64,000 nucleotides of DNA from UBA1351 sp965140555 (GTDB lineage Bacteria > Bacillota > Clostridia > Lachnospirales > Vallitaleaceae), in contig OZ223259.1 in NCBI GenBank assembly GCA_965140555.1, positions 2,604,001-2,668,000 of the forward strand, written 5' to 3'. The position numbers and the translations under genes were made by a program. The notes beneath the pieces are model-generated. The model was not told where the DNA came from. It ran no database searches and was given only the letters and a program-made list of their open reading frames with translations. Numbering within the stretch: the stretch's first letter is position 1; every line of letters begins with the position of its first letter. Shown here one piece after another: positions 42,272-51,619 of the stretch.

Positions 42272-43997
42272 GAATAGACGTAATCACATAGTGACAGAAA
42301 TATGGATGCTTATGACGGCATCCATTCCTTTTTTACAGGGAGGCTATTTCTATGTTGTACCTATCGGCCTTTCACTATTATATATGTGTCTATATATGTA
42401 TGTTGGACCTAGAAAGACTTTTGTTCCGGGGTATATGCGATTATATTTGGTGCTGTTTTTTGGAGCTGTTACTACACTGGTTGTTGCCATCGACAGAGGT
42501 ATGCATCTTATTTATATTATGAAATTAACATTGCCAATCAGCCTATGGCTTTCAACGGAAGGTGTGATTGCATTGGTGGGACGGCAATCTATAATGAAGG
42601 CTATTAGAAAGATTCTTCTTATATGGTCTATAGGATTAACGCTTCCCTTTATTGTTGGGGCCTTGTTATCGATGGACTTTTTTATACAACATAATCGATA
42701 TGGTGGTTTTTTTCAATATGCCAACAGCTATGGAGCGTTTTTATGCGGGATTTTAGTTGTATGGATACTCCCCCTACCAACGTTTGTAATGCCGAAGGGA
42801 AAAGTACGACATATTGCGGTTATACTGCTGATAGTAGCCATTGCATTAACCCAAAGTCGAGGGATTTATGCTATTACAATTGTGATTATTTTGATGCATG
42901 GTATAGTGAATAGGAAAAGTTTAGGCGCTCTAAGTATGGGCATTTTTTTGGGTTGGCTGGTGCTGATAGTTATTGGTGTGGACGATGTAGCTAGAGGAAC
43001 GGATGTAAGCAACAACAATAGTGAATGGTTGTCCAGAATTGTTTATTATATGGACGGACTTAAGATGTTTCGAGATCATCCGCTAGGTATCGGGCATCTA
43101 GGGTTTTATTATTTGCAAGGAATGTATCAAACGGCGGCTTTATATCATGTACGATTCATACATCAGAGTTTACTCCAAATCCTTTTGGATGTGGGGGTTT
43201 TGGGCCTTATATCCTGGACAGGTATGTTGGTGTATCCACTTTGGAAGGGGTTGAAAACCCACTGGAAGTTGCCCTTTGTCTGTGGGATGAGTCTCGTATT
43301 CTTCCATACATTCATTGATTTTGATATGCAATTTTCAGCTATGTGGGTCTTATGGTATCTTGCCATGCTAATGATGACCGATTGTGAAGAAGTAGAACAC
43401 GTGCTAATCAAGAAGATAGGATGGATGAGACGTATGAGTTTTGGAATTGGAGCTGTTATACTGGCTTATTTTACTCTGGTGACGGGTCTTGAATATACGG
43501 GTTCTGACCAATTAGCCCTTGAATTGTATCCTGGATATACAAAAGCGGCTTCGCGAATTTTGAAAGAGCAGACAGTCCATGAGATTTCCTATGAAAAAAA
43601 GCAGTCTATAGCACAGGAGCTGACAGAAAGAAAACCGTATTTTTATGACGGGTTTGCATTTTTACGTAAATACTATTATAATAATGGGGATTTAAAGAAA
43701 AGTATTGATAACGCCCAAAAAGTCGTTGAACTTAAGCCACTTCATATGCATAATCTAGAAACATATATGGTTCATATGTTGGAGTATTTATTGAATGGAG
43801 AGGCAAAAAATACTATATCTTCAGATCATCCTTACTTTAAGGAGATTCTTGGTATGCAGGCCTATTTGAACCGACTAAAGGAGCGCAAGGACTATAGGTT
43901 TAGTATACAACATGAAGTGACAGTTGAATGGACGCCACGGATGCAGCGTATTGTCACTATAACGCAAAATCTTTATGATCGCATAGAATTAGAATAA
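42264..43997 (+). CDS. O-antigen ligase/polymerase-like membrane protein with C-terminal TPR-like region
   Basis: This 577-residue protein has about ten or eleven membrane segments up to residue 415 and a Wzy_C signature (LTQSRGIYAITIVII; MFRDHPLGIGHLGFYYLQGMY with the conserved G-x-G region). The soluble tail (about 430-577; DLKKSIDNAQKVVELKPLHM) looks like TPR repeats. Such proteins join or polymerise glycans on the outer face of the membrane. No glycosyltransferases lie nearby, so the glycan is unknown. ATG 42264 overlaps cca by 8 bp; the ribosome site is weak. Confidence 0.78.
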   Translation: MNENRRNHIVTEIWMLMTASIPFLQGGYFYVVPIGLSLLYMCLYMYVGPRKTFVPGYMRLYLVLFFGAVTTLVVAIDRGMHLIYIMKLTLPISLWLSTEGVIALVGRQSIMKAIRKILLIWSIGLTLPFIVGALLSMDFFIQHNRYGGFFQYANSYGAFLCGILVVWILPLPTFVMPKGKVRHIAVILLIVAIALTQSRGIYAITIVIILMHGIVNRKSLGALSMGIFLGWLVLIVIGVDDVARGTDVSNNNSEWLSRIVYYMDGLKMFRDHPLGIGHLGFYYLQGMYQTAALYHVRFIHQSLLQILLDVGVLGLISWTGMLVYPLWKGLKTHWKLPFVCGMSLVFFHTFIDFDMQFSAMWVLWYLAMLMMTDCEEVEHVLIKKIGWMRRMSFGIGAVILAYFTLVTGLEYTGSDQLALELYPGYTKAASRILKEQTVHEISYEKKQSIAQELTERKPYFYDGFAFLRKYYYNNGDLKKSIDNAQKVVELKPLHMHNLETYMVHMLEYLLNGEAKNTISSDHPYFKEILGMQAYLNRLKERKDYRFSIQHEVTVEWTPRMQRIVTITQNLYDRIELE

Positions 43998-44009
43998 CGG
44001 AGATGACTT

Positions 44010-45377
44010 ATGAAATTGAAAACAAATCAAGGTATATTGGCAAAGATGATTGGAATTGGTGTAATTGGACTTGTTCTCATTATAGTAGCAATAGTTGCAT
44101 TAACCTATGATTTCGGAAAAGAACCTGGGGTTAATAATGATACATCACCTTTAGTTAATGATGATGAAAGCCAAGGAGCAGATGAGGAAGAAGTAGATGA
44201 ATCAACAGTTGTTAGAAGTCTAGCGGTAGTCGAAGCTGTTGACTATGATTTGGAGCAAATGGAAGTCATGGATACAGCGACAAAAGGACATGTAACACTT
44301 CAATTGAGTGGTGCTACGGATATACAAGATGATTATGGTTCGCCTATTGTTCTTGCAAAAATAAAACCGGGATATATGGTGAATGTTAAATACTCGACCG
44401 CTGATTATAAACCCGAGAGTGTAAAAATTGCAGCGCAAGTGCAAAAAATACAAAATTTAACAAGTTTTAAAGTGGATAAAGAAACGAAAACGATTCAAAT
44501 CGATAGCGATATCTATAAATATGATAGTGATTTGATCGTGCTGAAAGAATCAGAACCGACATCGTTGGATGAATTGTCGGCCTTTGATGACTTGATTATT
44601 CGAGCGTATCAAGGGACCGTATGGAGTGTTATGGTAGAAAGTGGTCACGGCTATGTCGTTTTGAAAAATTACGAGGCGTATATAGGTGGTGTTCTGGAAG
44701 TAGGCAATCGAACATCGTATACGATAGAAGAGGATATGAAGGTACCTGTATCGGTCGGTACGCATCAGATTGTTATCACAAAAGATGATATGACGCCATA
44801 TTCGAGTGATGTTTTTATTGAAGAAGAAGAGGAGTATATTATTGATTTATCGGATTTACAGCCAAAAGTTGCTACGGTATATTTTGGCATAACCGATCCG
44901 GAAATTGTTGTTTATGTGAATGATGAGATAGTAGAAGATCCTCTTCTCGAGCAGAAGATGGATTATGGTGAGTATACGGTTCGAGCAGAAAAAGAAGGCT
45001 ATGAAACGTTTGAAACGGTGATGAATGTCAATCAACCTTATCTACAGTTGCCTATTACGATGGAAGAAGAACCGATGTATATTAATATGACAGGACCCGG
45101 TGGGGCAGAGTTTTATGTTGACGGAATTCGACAAGGGTCATTACAAGAGAATCAGCCGTTCCGTGTTAAAACGACGGAAGGTGCTCATATATTGACTTTG
45201 CGTATGAATGGCTATAATACATGGAGTCAAACGGTAACCATTGACGGAATGAGAACAGATTATTATTATACTGTATCAGCATTGGAACCGTTAACGCCAC
45301 CAACGGAAAAACCTGATTCAACTCAAGGACAAGAGAAAGAAGAATCTTCTACGGAAGATGTATACGATAATAACTAA
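44010..45377 (+). CDS. Membrane-anchored PEGA-domain protein
   Basis: This 455-residue protein has an N-terminal membrane helix (about 10-32) and an acidic linker. Two PEGA domains lie at about 285-350 (TVYFGITDPEIVVYVNDEIV, KEGYETFETVM) and 352-425 (GPGGAEFYVDGIRQG, RMNGYNTWSQTVTIDG). The N-terminal part (65-240) looks beta-rich and is unrecognised. PEGA domains often occur in S-layer or cell-surface proteins. Starts 12 bp after the preceding gene. Confidence 0.85.
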   Translation: MKLKTNQGILAKMIGIGVIGLVLIIVAIVALTYDFGKEPGVNNDTSPLVNDDESQGADEEEVDESTVVRSLAVVEAVDYDLEQMEVMDTATKGHVTLQLSGATDIQDDYGSPIVLAKIKPGYMVNVKYSTADYKPESVKIAAQVQKIQNLTSFKVDKETKTIQIDSDIYKYDSDLIVLKESEPTSLDELSAFDDLIIRAYQGTVWSVMVESGHGYVVLKNYEAYIGGVLEVGNRTSYTIEEDMKVPVSVGTHQIVITKDDMTPYSSDVFIEEEEEYIIDLSDLQPKVATVYFGITDPEIVVYVNDEIVEDPLLEQKMDYGEYTVRAEKEGYETFETVMNVNQPYLQLPITMEEEPMYINMTGPGGAEFYVDGIRQGSLQENQPFRVKTTEGAHILTLRMNGYNTWSQTVTIDGMRTDYYYTVSALEPLTPPTEKPDSTQGQEKEESSTEDVYDNN

Positions 45378-45408
45378 TAAAGTGTGACAAAGAGAGCTGG
45401 AGGTAACA

Positions 45409-47151
45409 ATGGACTACAAAGAAATCTATCAGTCATGGTTGGATAATCCGATTTTTGATGACAAAACAAAGGAAGAGTTAAAAAGTATTGCTTCAGATGA
45501 CAAAGAGATACAAGATCGCTTTTATCGTGAGCTAGAATTTGGTACAGGCGGACTTCGTGGTGTTCTAGGAGCAGGAACAAATCGAATGAACATTTATACG
45601 ATTCGTAAAGCAACTCAAGGATTGGCAAACTATATCATCAAAGAAGGTGAAGAAGCGAAGAAGCGCGGCGTTGTTATTGCTTATGATTCTAGACGCTTTT
45701 CACCTGAGTTTGCAGATGAATCGGCTCGTGTATTGGCAGCAAATAACATTAAAGCATATGTTTTTGAGTCATTAAGACCGACACCCGAGTTATCCTTTGC
45801 TCTGCGTCAATTGAAGGCGATATCAGGCATTGTTATTACGGCAAGCCATAATCCTCCGGAATATAACGGATATAAGGTTTATTGGGAAGATGGTGCCCAA
45901 ATTACAGCGCCTAAGGATAAGGAAATTATTGAAGAAGTGAATAGTATTCATGATTATGGTACGATAAAGACTGTGTCGCAAGAGAAAGCAAAAGCTGAAG
46001 GCCTTTATGAAGTCATTGGTAAAGACATTGATGATGCCTATATTGCAGAACTTAAGAAACTTATTATTAATCCGGAAATGATTCGTAAAGAAGCGGATGA
46101 TTTTACAATTGTGTATACGCCGCTTCATGGAACAGGGAATATTCCTGTTCGTCGTATTTTGGATGAAATCGGTTTTAAAGATGTTCACGTTGTAAAGGAA
46201 CAAGAATTACCGGATGGGGAATTTCCGACGGTGAGTTATCCGAATCCGGAAGATATCAAAGCCTTTGAATTGGCAATTGCCTTGGCTAAAGAAAAAGATG
46301 CGGATGTCGTGATGGCGACTGATCCGGATGCCGATCGTTTAGGCGTATTGGCTAAAACAAAAGAAGGCGATTATAAAGCGCTTACAGGTAACAATATCGG
46401 AATGTTACTTATGGATTATATCCTCGGACAGAAAAAGGCCAATGGGGTCTTACCTGAAAACGGTGCGGTAGTCGGTACGATTGTATCAACGTATATGGCA
46501 AGACCGATTGCCAAGACCTACGGTGTTGACTTGATGGAAGTTCTTACCGGTTTCAAATATATTGGAGAGAAAATCAAACAATTCAAAGAAACAGGAAGCC
46601 ATGAATTCCTATTCGGATATGAAGAAAGTTACGGATGTCTTATCGGAACCCATGCCCGTGATAAAGACGCTGTTGTAGCTGTTATGGGAGTTGCTGAGCT
46701 TGCTGCCTACTACAAATCAAAAGGATTAACCCTTTATGAAGCGCTCATGAACCTCTATGAAACATATGGTTATTATCTTGAATCGCTACAATCGATTACC
46801 TTAAAAGGAATTGATGGTGTTGAAAAAATCGGCAAAATACTTACTACGTTACGCCAAGACCCTCCAAAAGAACTTTTTGGAATGAAAGTGACGAAAGTAT
46901 CCGATTATCAAACAGGGAAAGTACAGGATTTTGTTTCTGGTAAAATGACAGAAACAGGATTGCCAAGTTCTAATGTACTGTATTATGATTTGGAAAATGA
47001 TGCTTGGTTCTGCGTGAGACCATCAGGAACGGAGCCGAAAGTAAAGTTTTATTTTGGAGTAAAAGGAACGACGTTGCAACAAGCACAAGAACGACGTGAT
47101 GGTTTAGAAAAAGAAGTCATGGAGATGGTTAACGGTATTTTAGAACACTAG
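45409..47151 (+). CDS. Phosphoglucomutase/phosphomannomutase family enzyme
   Basis: This 580-residue alpha-D-phosphohexomutase has the phospho-Ser loop ITASHNPPEYNGYKVYW, the metal-binding loop ATDPDADRLGV, the sugar-specificity loop FGYEESYGCL and the phosphate site RPSGTEPKVKFYF. It matches PgcA-type enzymes that interconvert hexose 1- and 6-phosphates. With manA in the same run it would supply mannose- or glucose-1-phosphate for glycans. A terminator follows. Confidence 0.93.
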   Translation: MDYKEIYQSWLDNPIFDDKTKEELKSIASDDKEIQDRFYRELEFGTGGLRGVLGAGTNRMNIYTIRKATQGLANYIIKEGEEAKKRGVVIAYDSRRFSPEFADESARVLAANNIKAYVFESLRPTPELSFALRQLKAISGIVITASHNPPEYNGYKVYWEDGAQITAPKDKEIIEEVNSIHDYGTIKTVSQEKAKAEGLYEVIGKDIDDAYIAELKKLIINPEMIRKEADDFTIVYTPLHGTGNIPVRRILDEIGFKDVHVVKEQELPDGEFPTVSYPNPEDIKAFELAIALAKEKDADVVMATDPDADRLGVLAKTKEGDYKALTGNNIGMLLMDYILGQKKANGVLPENGAVVGTIVSTYMARPIAKTYGVDLMEVLTGFKYIGEKIKQFKETGSHEFLFGYEESYGCLIGTHARDKDAVVAVMGVAELAAYYKSKGLTLYEALMNLYETYGYYLESLQSITLKGIDGVEKIGKILTTLRQDPPKELFGMKVTKVSDYQTGKVQDFVSGKMTETGLPSSNVLYYDLENDAWFCVRPSGTEPKVKFYFGVKGTTLQQAQERRDGLEKEVMEMVNGILEH

Positions 47152-47199
47152 GTAATTCGACCTAACACATGACAAGATGACATAGTGTAATATATGTCT

Positions 47200-47226
47200 T
47201 AGCCCCTAGAAATAGGGGCTTTTTTA
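47200..47226 (+). terminator. Terminator of the manA-pgm operon
   Basis: TAGCCCCTA-GAA-ATAGGGGCT with a T-run. Confidence 0.9.
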
Positions 47227-47251
47227 TATATTCAAATATGCAGAAAAGTAT

Positions 47252-47280
47252 TGACAATGAAGTTTAAATCTGATATTATT
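47252..47280 (+). promoter_or_regulatory. veg promoter 1
   Basis: TTGACA, 17-bp spacer, TATTAT: close to consensus. Confidence 0.85.
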
Positions 47281-47289
47281 GTGTGTTAA

Positions 47290-47318
47290 TTGACTTGAGA
47301 GCCTCTTTATGGTATACT
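47290..47318 (+). promoter_or_regulatory. veg promoter 2
   Basis: TTGACT, 17-bp spacer, TATACT, 38 bp downstream of promoter 1, giving tandem promoters. Confidence 0.8.
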
Positions 47319-47347
47319 GTATGTAACGCTGGATATGAGGTGTAAAG

Positions 47348-47599
47348 ATGATAGGAAGAGATGATATTTTTCAAGTACGTAAAGAAATTGACCATTATAT
47401 CGGAACAAAAGTAAAGATTCGTGCAAACAAGGGTAGAAAAAAAATTGTTGTCAAAGAAGGCGTTATTCAAAGTACTTATCCAAGCATTTTTGTCGTAGAA
47501 ATCGATGATGATAGTCATCCAAGTTCATCAAGAGTGGTTTCTTACAGCTATACAGATGTTTTGACTCATACTGTTGAATTATCATTATGTCAGGAATAA
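47348..47599 (+). CDS. veg: Veg family protein
   Basis: This 83-residue protein matches Bacillus Veg (DUF1021): DDIFQVRKEIDHYIGTKVKI, ANKGRKKIVVKEGVIQ, YPSIFVV, SYSYTDVLTHTVEL. In Bacillus it influences biofilm gene expression; the mechanism is unclear. Like its Bacillus counterpart it sits just upstream of ispE and has very strong promoters. A terminator at 47638 separates it from ispE. Confidence 0.93.
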   Translation: MIGRDDIFQVRKEIDHYIGTKVKIRANKGRKKIVVKEGVIQSTYPSIFVVEIDDDSHPSSSRVVSYSYTDVLTHTVELSLCQE

Positions 47600-47637
47600 T
47601 AGCTGTTAATTACTTCATATGAAACGACAAGGATACG

Positions 47638-47661
47638 AAAAGCATCGATTGATGCTTTTTT
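47638..47661 (+). terminator. Terminator of veg
   Basis: AAAAGCATC/GATGCTTTTTTT stem-loop. Confidence 0.85.
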
Positions 47662-47664
47662 TAT

Positions 47665-47693
47665 TTGCTATAAAAAGTGAATTTGTATATAAT
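47665..47693 (+). promoter_or_regulatory. Promoter of ispE
   Basis: TTGCTA, 17-bp spacer, TATAAT at 47688-47693. Confidence 0.6.
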
Positions 47694-47724
47694 ATAAAGT
47701 ATACAAAGTACAATGGAGCGAGCC

Positions 47725-48600
47725 ATGAAAGAAATACGATTAAAAGCACGAGCAAAAATTAATATATCACTGGACATTATCGGTAAACGTGAAAATGGAT
47801 ATCATGATGTGGAAATGATTATGCAAACCATCAATTTATATGATCGATTGATTATGCGAAAGACGAAGAAGCCGACAATTCGTATCAAGACGAACTTGCC
47901 GTATCTTCCGGTGGATGAACGGAATCTGGTTTATAAGATAATTGACTATATGCGTCGTCAGTATTCAATACGTGAGGGTCTGTATGTAGACCTATATAAA
48001 ATGATTCCTGTTGCTGCCGGTTTGGCAGGAGGTAGTTCGGATGCAGCCCAGACCATAATCGGAATGAATAAGCTCTTTGCATTAGGCTTAACAGTGGAAG
48101 AGATGATGGATATAGGTGCGATGTACGGTTCGGATATACCGTATTGTATCTTACAAGGCACTGCCCTAGCTACCGGATTAGGAGAGATACTCGAGCCGTT
48201 ATCTCCTTTTCCTATGATGAATGTACTTATTGTTAAACCCAAATTCAGCATGTCTACAGCAAGTGTGTATCAACAATTTGATTTGAGCCAAGTGGTGCAC
48301 CATCCTAAGACACGAAAGCTTATTGAAGCTATCGATAATTCGGATAAAAGCTATATATGTGATCATCTTGAAAATGTTCTTGAAACAGTAACAGTCAAGA
48401 TGCACCCTGAGCTTGAAACGATTAAGCAAGAGCTATCGGACTTAGGTGCTAACGGTGTGTTGATGAGTGGAAGCGGCCCGACAATTTATGGACTATTTTG
48501 GAAGCAAAGTGAAGCGGAAGGTGCCCTTCGTCGTATGAAGAAGGAACGCAAGATTCAATTCACTTATCTTACCACAGTATATAATCGAAAGAAGGGGTAG
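47725..48600 (+). CDS. ispE: 4-diphosphocytidyl-2-C-methyl-D-erythritol kinase
   Basis: This 291-residue GHMP kinase acts in the MEP isoprenoid pathway. KARAKINISLDI is the N-terminal motif, PVAAGLAGGSSDAA the ATP-binding loop, and GVLMSGSGPTIYGLF the C-terminal motif. ATG 47725 is preferred to 47713 because GGAG lies 7 bp before it. The GntR/FCD gene starts 2 bp after its stop. Confidence 0.95.
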   Translation: MKEIRLKARAKINISLDIIGKRENGYHDVEMIMQTINLYDRLIMRKTKKPTIRIKTNLPYLPVDERNLVYKIIDYMRRQYSIREGLYVDLYKMIPVAAGLAGGSSDAAQTIIGMNKLFALGLTVEEMMDIGAMYGSDIPYCILQGTALATGLGEILEPLSPFPMMNVLIVKPKFSMSTASVYQQFDLSQVVHHPKTRKLIEAIDNSDKSYICDHLENVLETVTVKMHPELETIKQELSDLGANGVLMSGSGPTIYGLFWKQSEAEGALRRMKKERKIQFTYLTTVYNRKKG

Positions 48601-48602
48601 TT

Positions 48603-49292
48603 ATGGAGCAGAACCTGAAAGTGAATCTGAATGAGTATTTACCGTTAAGAGATGTTGTGTTTAATACATTGCGAGAGGCCATTTTAAAAGGTGATTTTGC
48701 ACCTGGAGAAAGACTTATGGAGAAGCAACTGGCAGAACGAATGGGTGTGAGTCGTACACCAATTCGAGAAGCTATTCGTAAGTTAGAACTTGAAGGATTA
48801 GTTATTATGGTGCCTAGAAAAGGTGCTGAGGTAGCTAGTATTACAAGCAAAGATATAAGCGATGTATTGGAAATTCGCGCAACACTAGAATCTTTAGCTG
48901 TTCGCTTAGCCTGTAAGAAGATGTCTCAGGACATATTGGATGAGCTTGTCAAGGTAAATAATTCTTTCAGAAAAGCTGCTTATGATAAAGATGTAGAGAC
49001 ACTTATAAAAACAGATGTACGTTTTCATGATATAATATTCAATGCATCGAATAATGAGAAACTGATTCAGATTATTAACAATTTGCGTGAACAGATTTAT
49101 CGTTTCCGAGTAGAATATATTTATAAAATGGAAAGTTACGAGGGACTGGTGGATGAACATGACGAGATTGTTAATGCATTGAGAAATCGTGAGAGTATTG
49201 AGGCGTCTACGCTAGCTTTAGAGCATATTGAGAAGCAAGAGAGACGTGTGCTAGAACTCTTTAATACGAAAATGTTGAATGGACAAGCTTAG
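48603..49292 (+). CDS. GntR-family regulator, FadR/FCD type
   Basis: This 229-residue regulator has a winged helix (about 15-75; MEKQLAERMGVSRTPIREAI) and an FCD effector domain (about 85-220; ISDVLEIRATLESLAVRLA, RFHDIIFNASNNEKLI, with metal-site histidines). FCD proteins sense small carboxylates or sugar acids. It is co-transcribed with ispE, an arrangement common in clostridia. Targets unknown. Confidence 0.88.
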   Translation: MEQNLKVNLNEYLPLRDVVFNTLREAILKGDFAPGERLMEKQLAERMGVSRTPIREAIRKLELEGLVIMVPRKGAEVASITSKDISDVLEIRATLESLAVRLACKKMSQDILDELVKVNNSFRKAAYDKDVETLIKTDVRFHDIIFNASNNEKLIQIINNLREQIYRFRVEYIYKMESYEGLVDEHDEIVNALRNRESIEASTLALEHIEKQERRVLELFNTKMLNGQA

Positions 49293-49367
49293 GAGTCAAT
49301 TGGATTCTATACCGGCGAGACGAATGGCGAAGGGGTTCTAAAGTCATTGGATTAAGAAGGTGAAACC

Positions 49368-49979
49368 ATGAAAGACATTAATGTACAAGAGGCGTTAGAG
49401 CATTTAGGAGGTTCGGTAACATTATATCGATCATTAATTAAAGGGTTTATCGAAAAATATACGAATATTGACAGTGACATTAAGGCGGCTTTGTTGGAAG
49501 GGGATCTAGAGAAAGCGCATCGACTAGCTCATAGTATGAAAGGGTTAGCCGGTAACTTGGGTACTACGGTTATGCAAAAGGCAGCAAAACAGTTGGATGA
49601 CCGATTGAAGGTACTTTTAGAAAAAGAGTTAACAGCAAAAGAAGTTGAAAATTATGTTTATACAATTATAGTGCATGAATTTGAAGCGTTTTCTATAGCC
49701 TTAAAGAGCGCTGTATTGGGTTTGGAAATATTGATGGCAGAGTCAGATGAAGAGATAGAAGGACAAGAGGACATAAAAAATGCACTGTATGAACCTTTGA
49801 TTAATGCGTTGTCAACCTTTAACTATGAAGAAGTATCTCGTGAGGTTGAGCGATTGGAGGCGCAGAATGTTGCAAAATATAGGCGTTCATTTTGGCAAGC
49901 CGTCCTTAACTACATAAAGGACTATGAATATGATAACGCTAAAGAATTGCTTGTAAAAGGAGTATGTCATGAAAAGTAG
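49368..49979 (+). CDS. HPt-domain phosphotransfer protein
   Basis: This 203-residue protein has an N-terminal histidine phosphotransfer domain (residues 1-100; HRLAHSMKGLAGNLG with the phospho-His in HxxKG). Residues 105-203 are helical and acidic, possibly a second, degenerate HPt-like bundle (EPLINALSTFNYEEVSREVERLEAQ). It would relay phosphate between a hybrid kinase and a response regulator, neither of which is nearby. It overlaps the exonuclease gene by 11 bp. Confidence 0.82.
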   Translation: MKDINVQEALEHLGGSVTLYRSLIKGFIEKYTNIDSDIKAALLEGDLEKAHRLAHSMKGLAGNLGTTVMQKAAKQLDDRLKVLLEKELTAKEVENYVYTIIVHEFEAFSIALKSAVLGLEILMAESDEEIEGQEDIKNALYEPLINALSTFNYEEVSREVERLEAQNVAKYRRSFWQAVLNYIKDYEYDNAKELLVKGVCHEK

Positions 49980-50676
49980 TTTGATTGTAGTTGATATTGA
50001 AACGACAGGAATAAGCCCCGAATATCATCGCATTACTGAGATTGGAGCGATTAAGGTAGTTGAGGATGAAATTGTTGGAACATATAGTCAGCTCATTAAT
50101 CCAGAAGCTATTGTTACAGAAGAAATAACGCGCATTACAGGCTTAACGAATGCTATCTTAGAGTCTCAACCCACCTTGGGGGAAGTTTATTCAGAGTTTT
50201 ATACATTTTGTGAAGACTTACCGTTACTTGGGCATAATATTATGTTTGATTTTTCTTTTCTTAAGTATCACGGGAACCAATTAGGCTATCGTTTTGAGAG
50301 AAGTGGCGTGGATACTTACCCTTTAGCGCATCGCTATTTGCCGGAGCTGAAAAGTAAAAGTCTAACATCGATTATTGCGTATATGGGTATTGAACGTGAA
50401 ATCGCTCACAGAGCCTTTCATGATGCAAAAGCAACCTACGAGGTGTTTGCTAAATTCAAGTCAGAGTATGCGACAACGGATGATGGGAGTCTTTTTCTCC
50501 CGAAACCCCTCCATTGGAGAGCTAAGAAACAATCTCCAATTACGGATAAACAAAAAAACTTTTTGTCATCCCTTATCCGTCAGCATCATATATTCACTGA
50601 AGTGGATGTTGCAGGGTTGACAAAAAGTGAAGCAAGTCGATATATTGATCGTATCTTATTTTTGAAAGGCAGATAA
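49969..50676 (+). CDS. DnaQ-like 3'-5' exonuclease
   Basis: This 235-residue DEDDh exonuclease has ExoI VVDIETTGISP, ExoII LGHNIMFDFSFL and ExoIII HRAFHDAKATYEVF, so all four acidic residues and the His are present. Residues about 175-235 (KQKNFLSSLIRQHHIF, LTKSEASRYIDRI) form an extra DNA-binding-like tail. It may proofread or trim DNA ends. Its 3' end overlaps the convergent TPR gene by 21 bp. Confidence 0.9.
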   Translation: MKSSLIVVDIETTGISPEYHRITEIGAIKVVEDEIVGTYSQLINPEAIVTEEITRITGLTNAILESQPTLGEVYSEFYTFCEDLPLLGHNIMFDFSFLKYHGNQLGYRFERSGVDTYPLAHRYLPELKSKSLTSIIAYMGIEREIAHRAFHDAKATYEVFAKFKSEYATTDDGSLFLPKPLHWRAKKQSPITDKQKNFLSSLIRQHHIFTEVDVAGLTKSEASRYIDRILFLKGR

Positions 50677-51282
50677 TTTGTTAAGGATCAGCGTACGGTT
50701 AAGGGTAGGAATGCTCTCAGCTTTTTGGATAAGTTTTTGAATGGAACCGTTATCCTGTTCAGATTCATAGAGTTTGGCAAGTTCAAGGTAATGGTTGCTA
50801 TAATCGCTACCAAGATCGACAGCCAACTCAAAGGCAGCAATAGCTTCTGCTTTTTCATTATGGCGCGTCATAAACATGCCGTATTCATAAAGCGTTTTTA
50901 GAAACATATGAAGATGCTGTTCGTTCGTTGTAATAATGCTTTGGTTTGCGGTTCCGAAACGTATGCGAATTTCTGTATTCGATAAGTGAGAAAAATTCAT
51001 CATATCCATAGATTCGAGAGAATGAAGACGCTGACGCAGCTGGCTTAGGTGCATAGAATCTCCGGGAGCCATTGTGAATGGTGTGACCATAGATAAACGA
51101 TTCATGTCCGGTTTAATATAGTCGGAAGGCTCAAACTCTTTTTTTCTAACGGAGAGTGAGGCTTGTTCTTTTTCCCAAAAGGCCTCTTTGGCAGCATTAT
51201 CTTTTTTTGACGTCTTTTTAATGTTATAATAGAAAAGTAAAGCAAAAATAGTGAACCAAATAAATAGTACGGGTATATGCAT
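50656..51282 (-). CDS. Membrane-anchored TPR-like protein
   Basis: This 208-residue protein has a single N-terminal membrane helix (about 3-20), a charged linker (NIKKTSKKDN), and a C-terminal TPR-like region (about 115-200; TLYEYGMFMTRHNEKAEAIAAFELAVDLG). It probably organises protein contacts on the cytosolic side. The start at 51282 has AAGGTGGTG upstream on the minus strand. No operon partner. Confidence 0.75.
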   Translation of the reverse strand: MHIPVLFIWFTIFALLFYYNIKKTSKKDNAAKEAFWEKEQASLSVRKKEFEPSDYIKPDMNRLSMVTPFTMAPGDSMHLSQLRQRLHSLESMDMMNFSHLSNTEIRIRFGTANQSIITTNEQHLHMFLKTLYEYGMFMTRHNEKAEAIAAFELAVDLGSDYSNHYLELAKLYESEQDNGSIQKLIQKAESIPTLNRTLILNKLSAFQK

Positions 51283-51370
51283 AATAACACCACCTTATGA
51301 AATATCAGTATAGTTATTATACTATATATCGGTACATAAATAAACCGGAAACAGGTTAAGGAGTGGCTCT

Positions 51371-51475
51371 ATGTTTTTTAATAATCGTAAGTATATCAAA
51401 CCGGTAGCTATCGGTATCGCTACAGTGATTGTTTTTGCAATGCTGGCAGGTATGATAGCGCCCTATTTAATGTAA
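51371..51475 (+). CDS. 34-residue single-span membrane peptide
   Basis: A short ORF, too small for routine calling, encodes MFFNNRKYIKP followed by a hydrophobic helix (residues 12-34, VAIGIATVIVFAMLAGMIAP). AAGGAG lies 8 bp before its ATG and a perfect 8-bp terminator begins at its stop codon, so this is a compact gene unit. The function is unknown. It may be a modulator of a membrane complex or a stress peptide. Confidence 0.7.
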   Translation: MFFNNRKYIKPVAIGIATVIVFAMLAGMIAPYLM

Positions 51476-51499
51476 GAGATCGTAGATCTCTTTTTTTTT
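51474..51499 (+). terminator. Terminator of the small membrane peptide
   Basis: AAGAGATC-GTA-GATCTCTT with a nine-T run, overlapping the stop codon. Confidence 0.88.
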
Positions 51500-51529
51500 G
51501 TCTATAGGGAGATTTCCTTGGGGAGATAC

Positions 51530-51558
51530 TTGATATTGTATACGTTTTATGATAATAT
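51530..51558 (+). promoter_or_regulatory. Possible promoter of the hemolysin III-like gene
   Basis: TTGATA at 51530-51535, 17-bp spacer, TAATAT at 51553-51558. Confidence 0.45.
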
Positions 51559-51619
51559 ACTTATGTAGTAACGATAACTACATAAAAAGATTATAAAAAC
51601 GATGATAAGAAGAGGTGGT

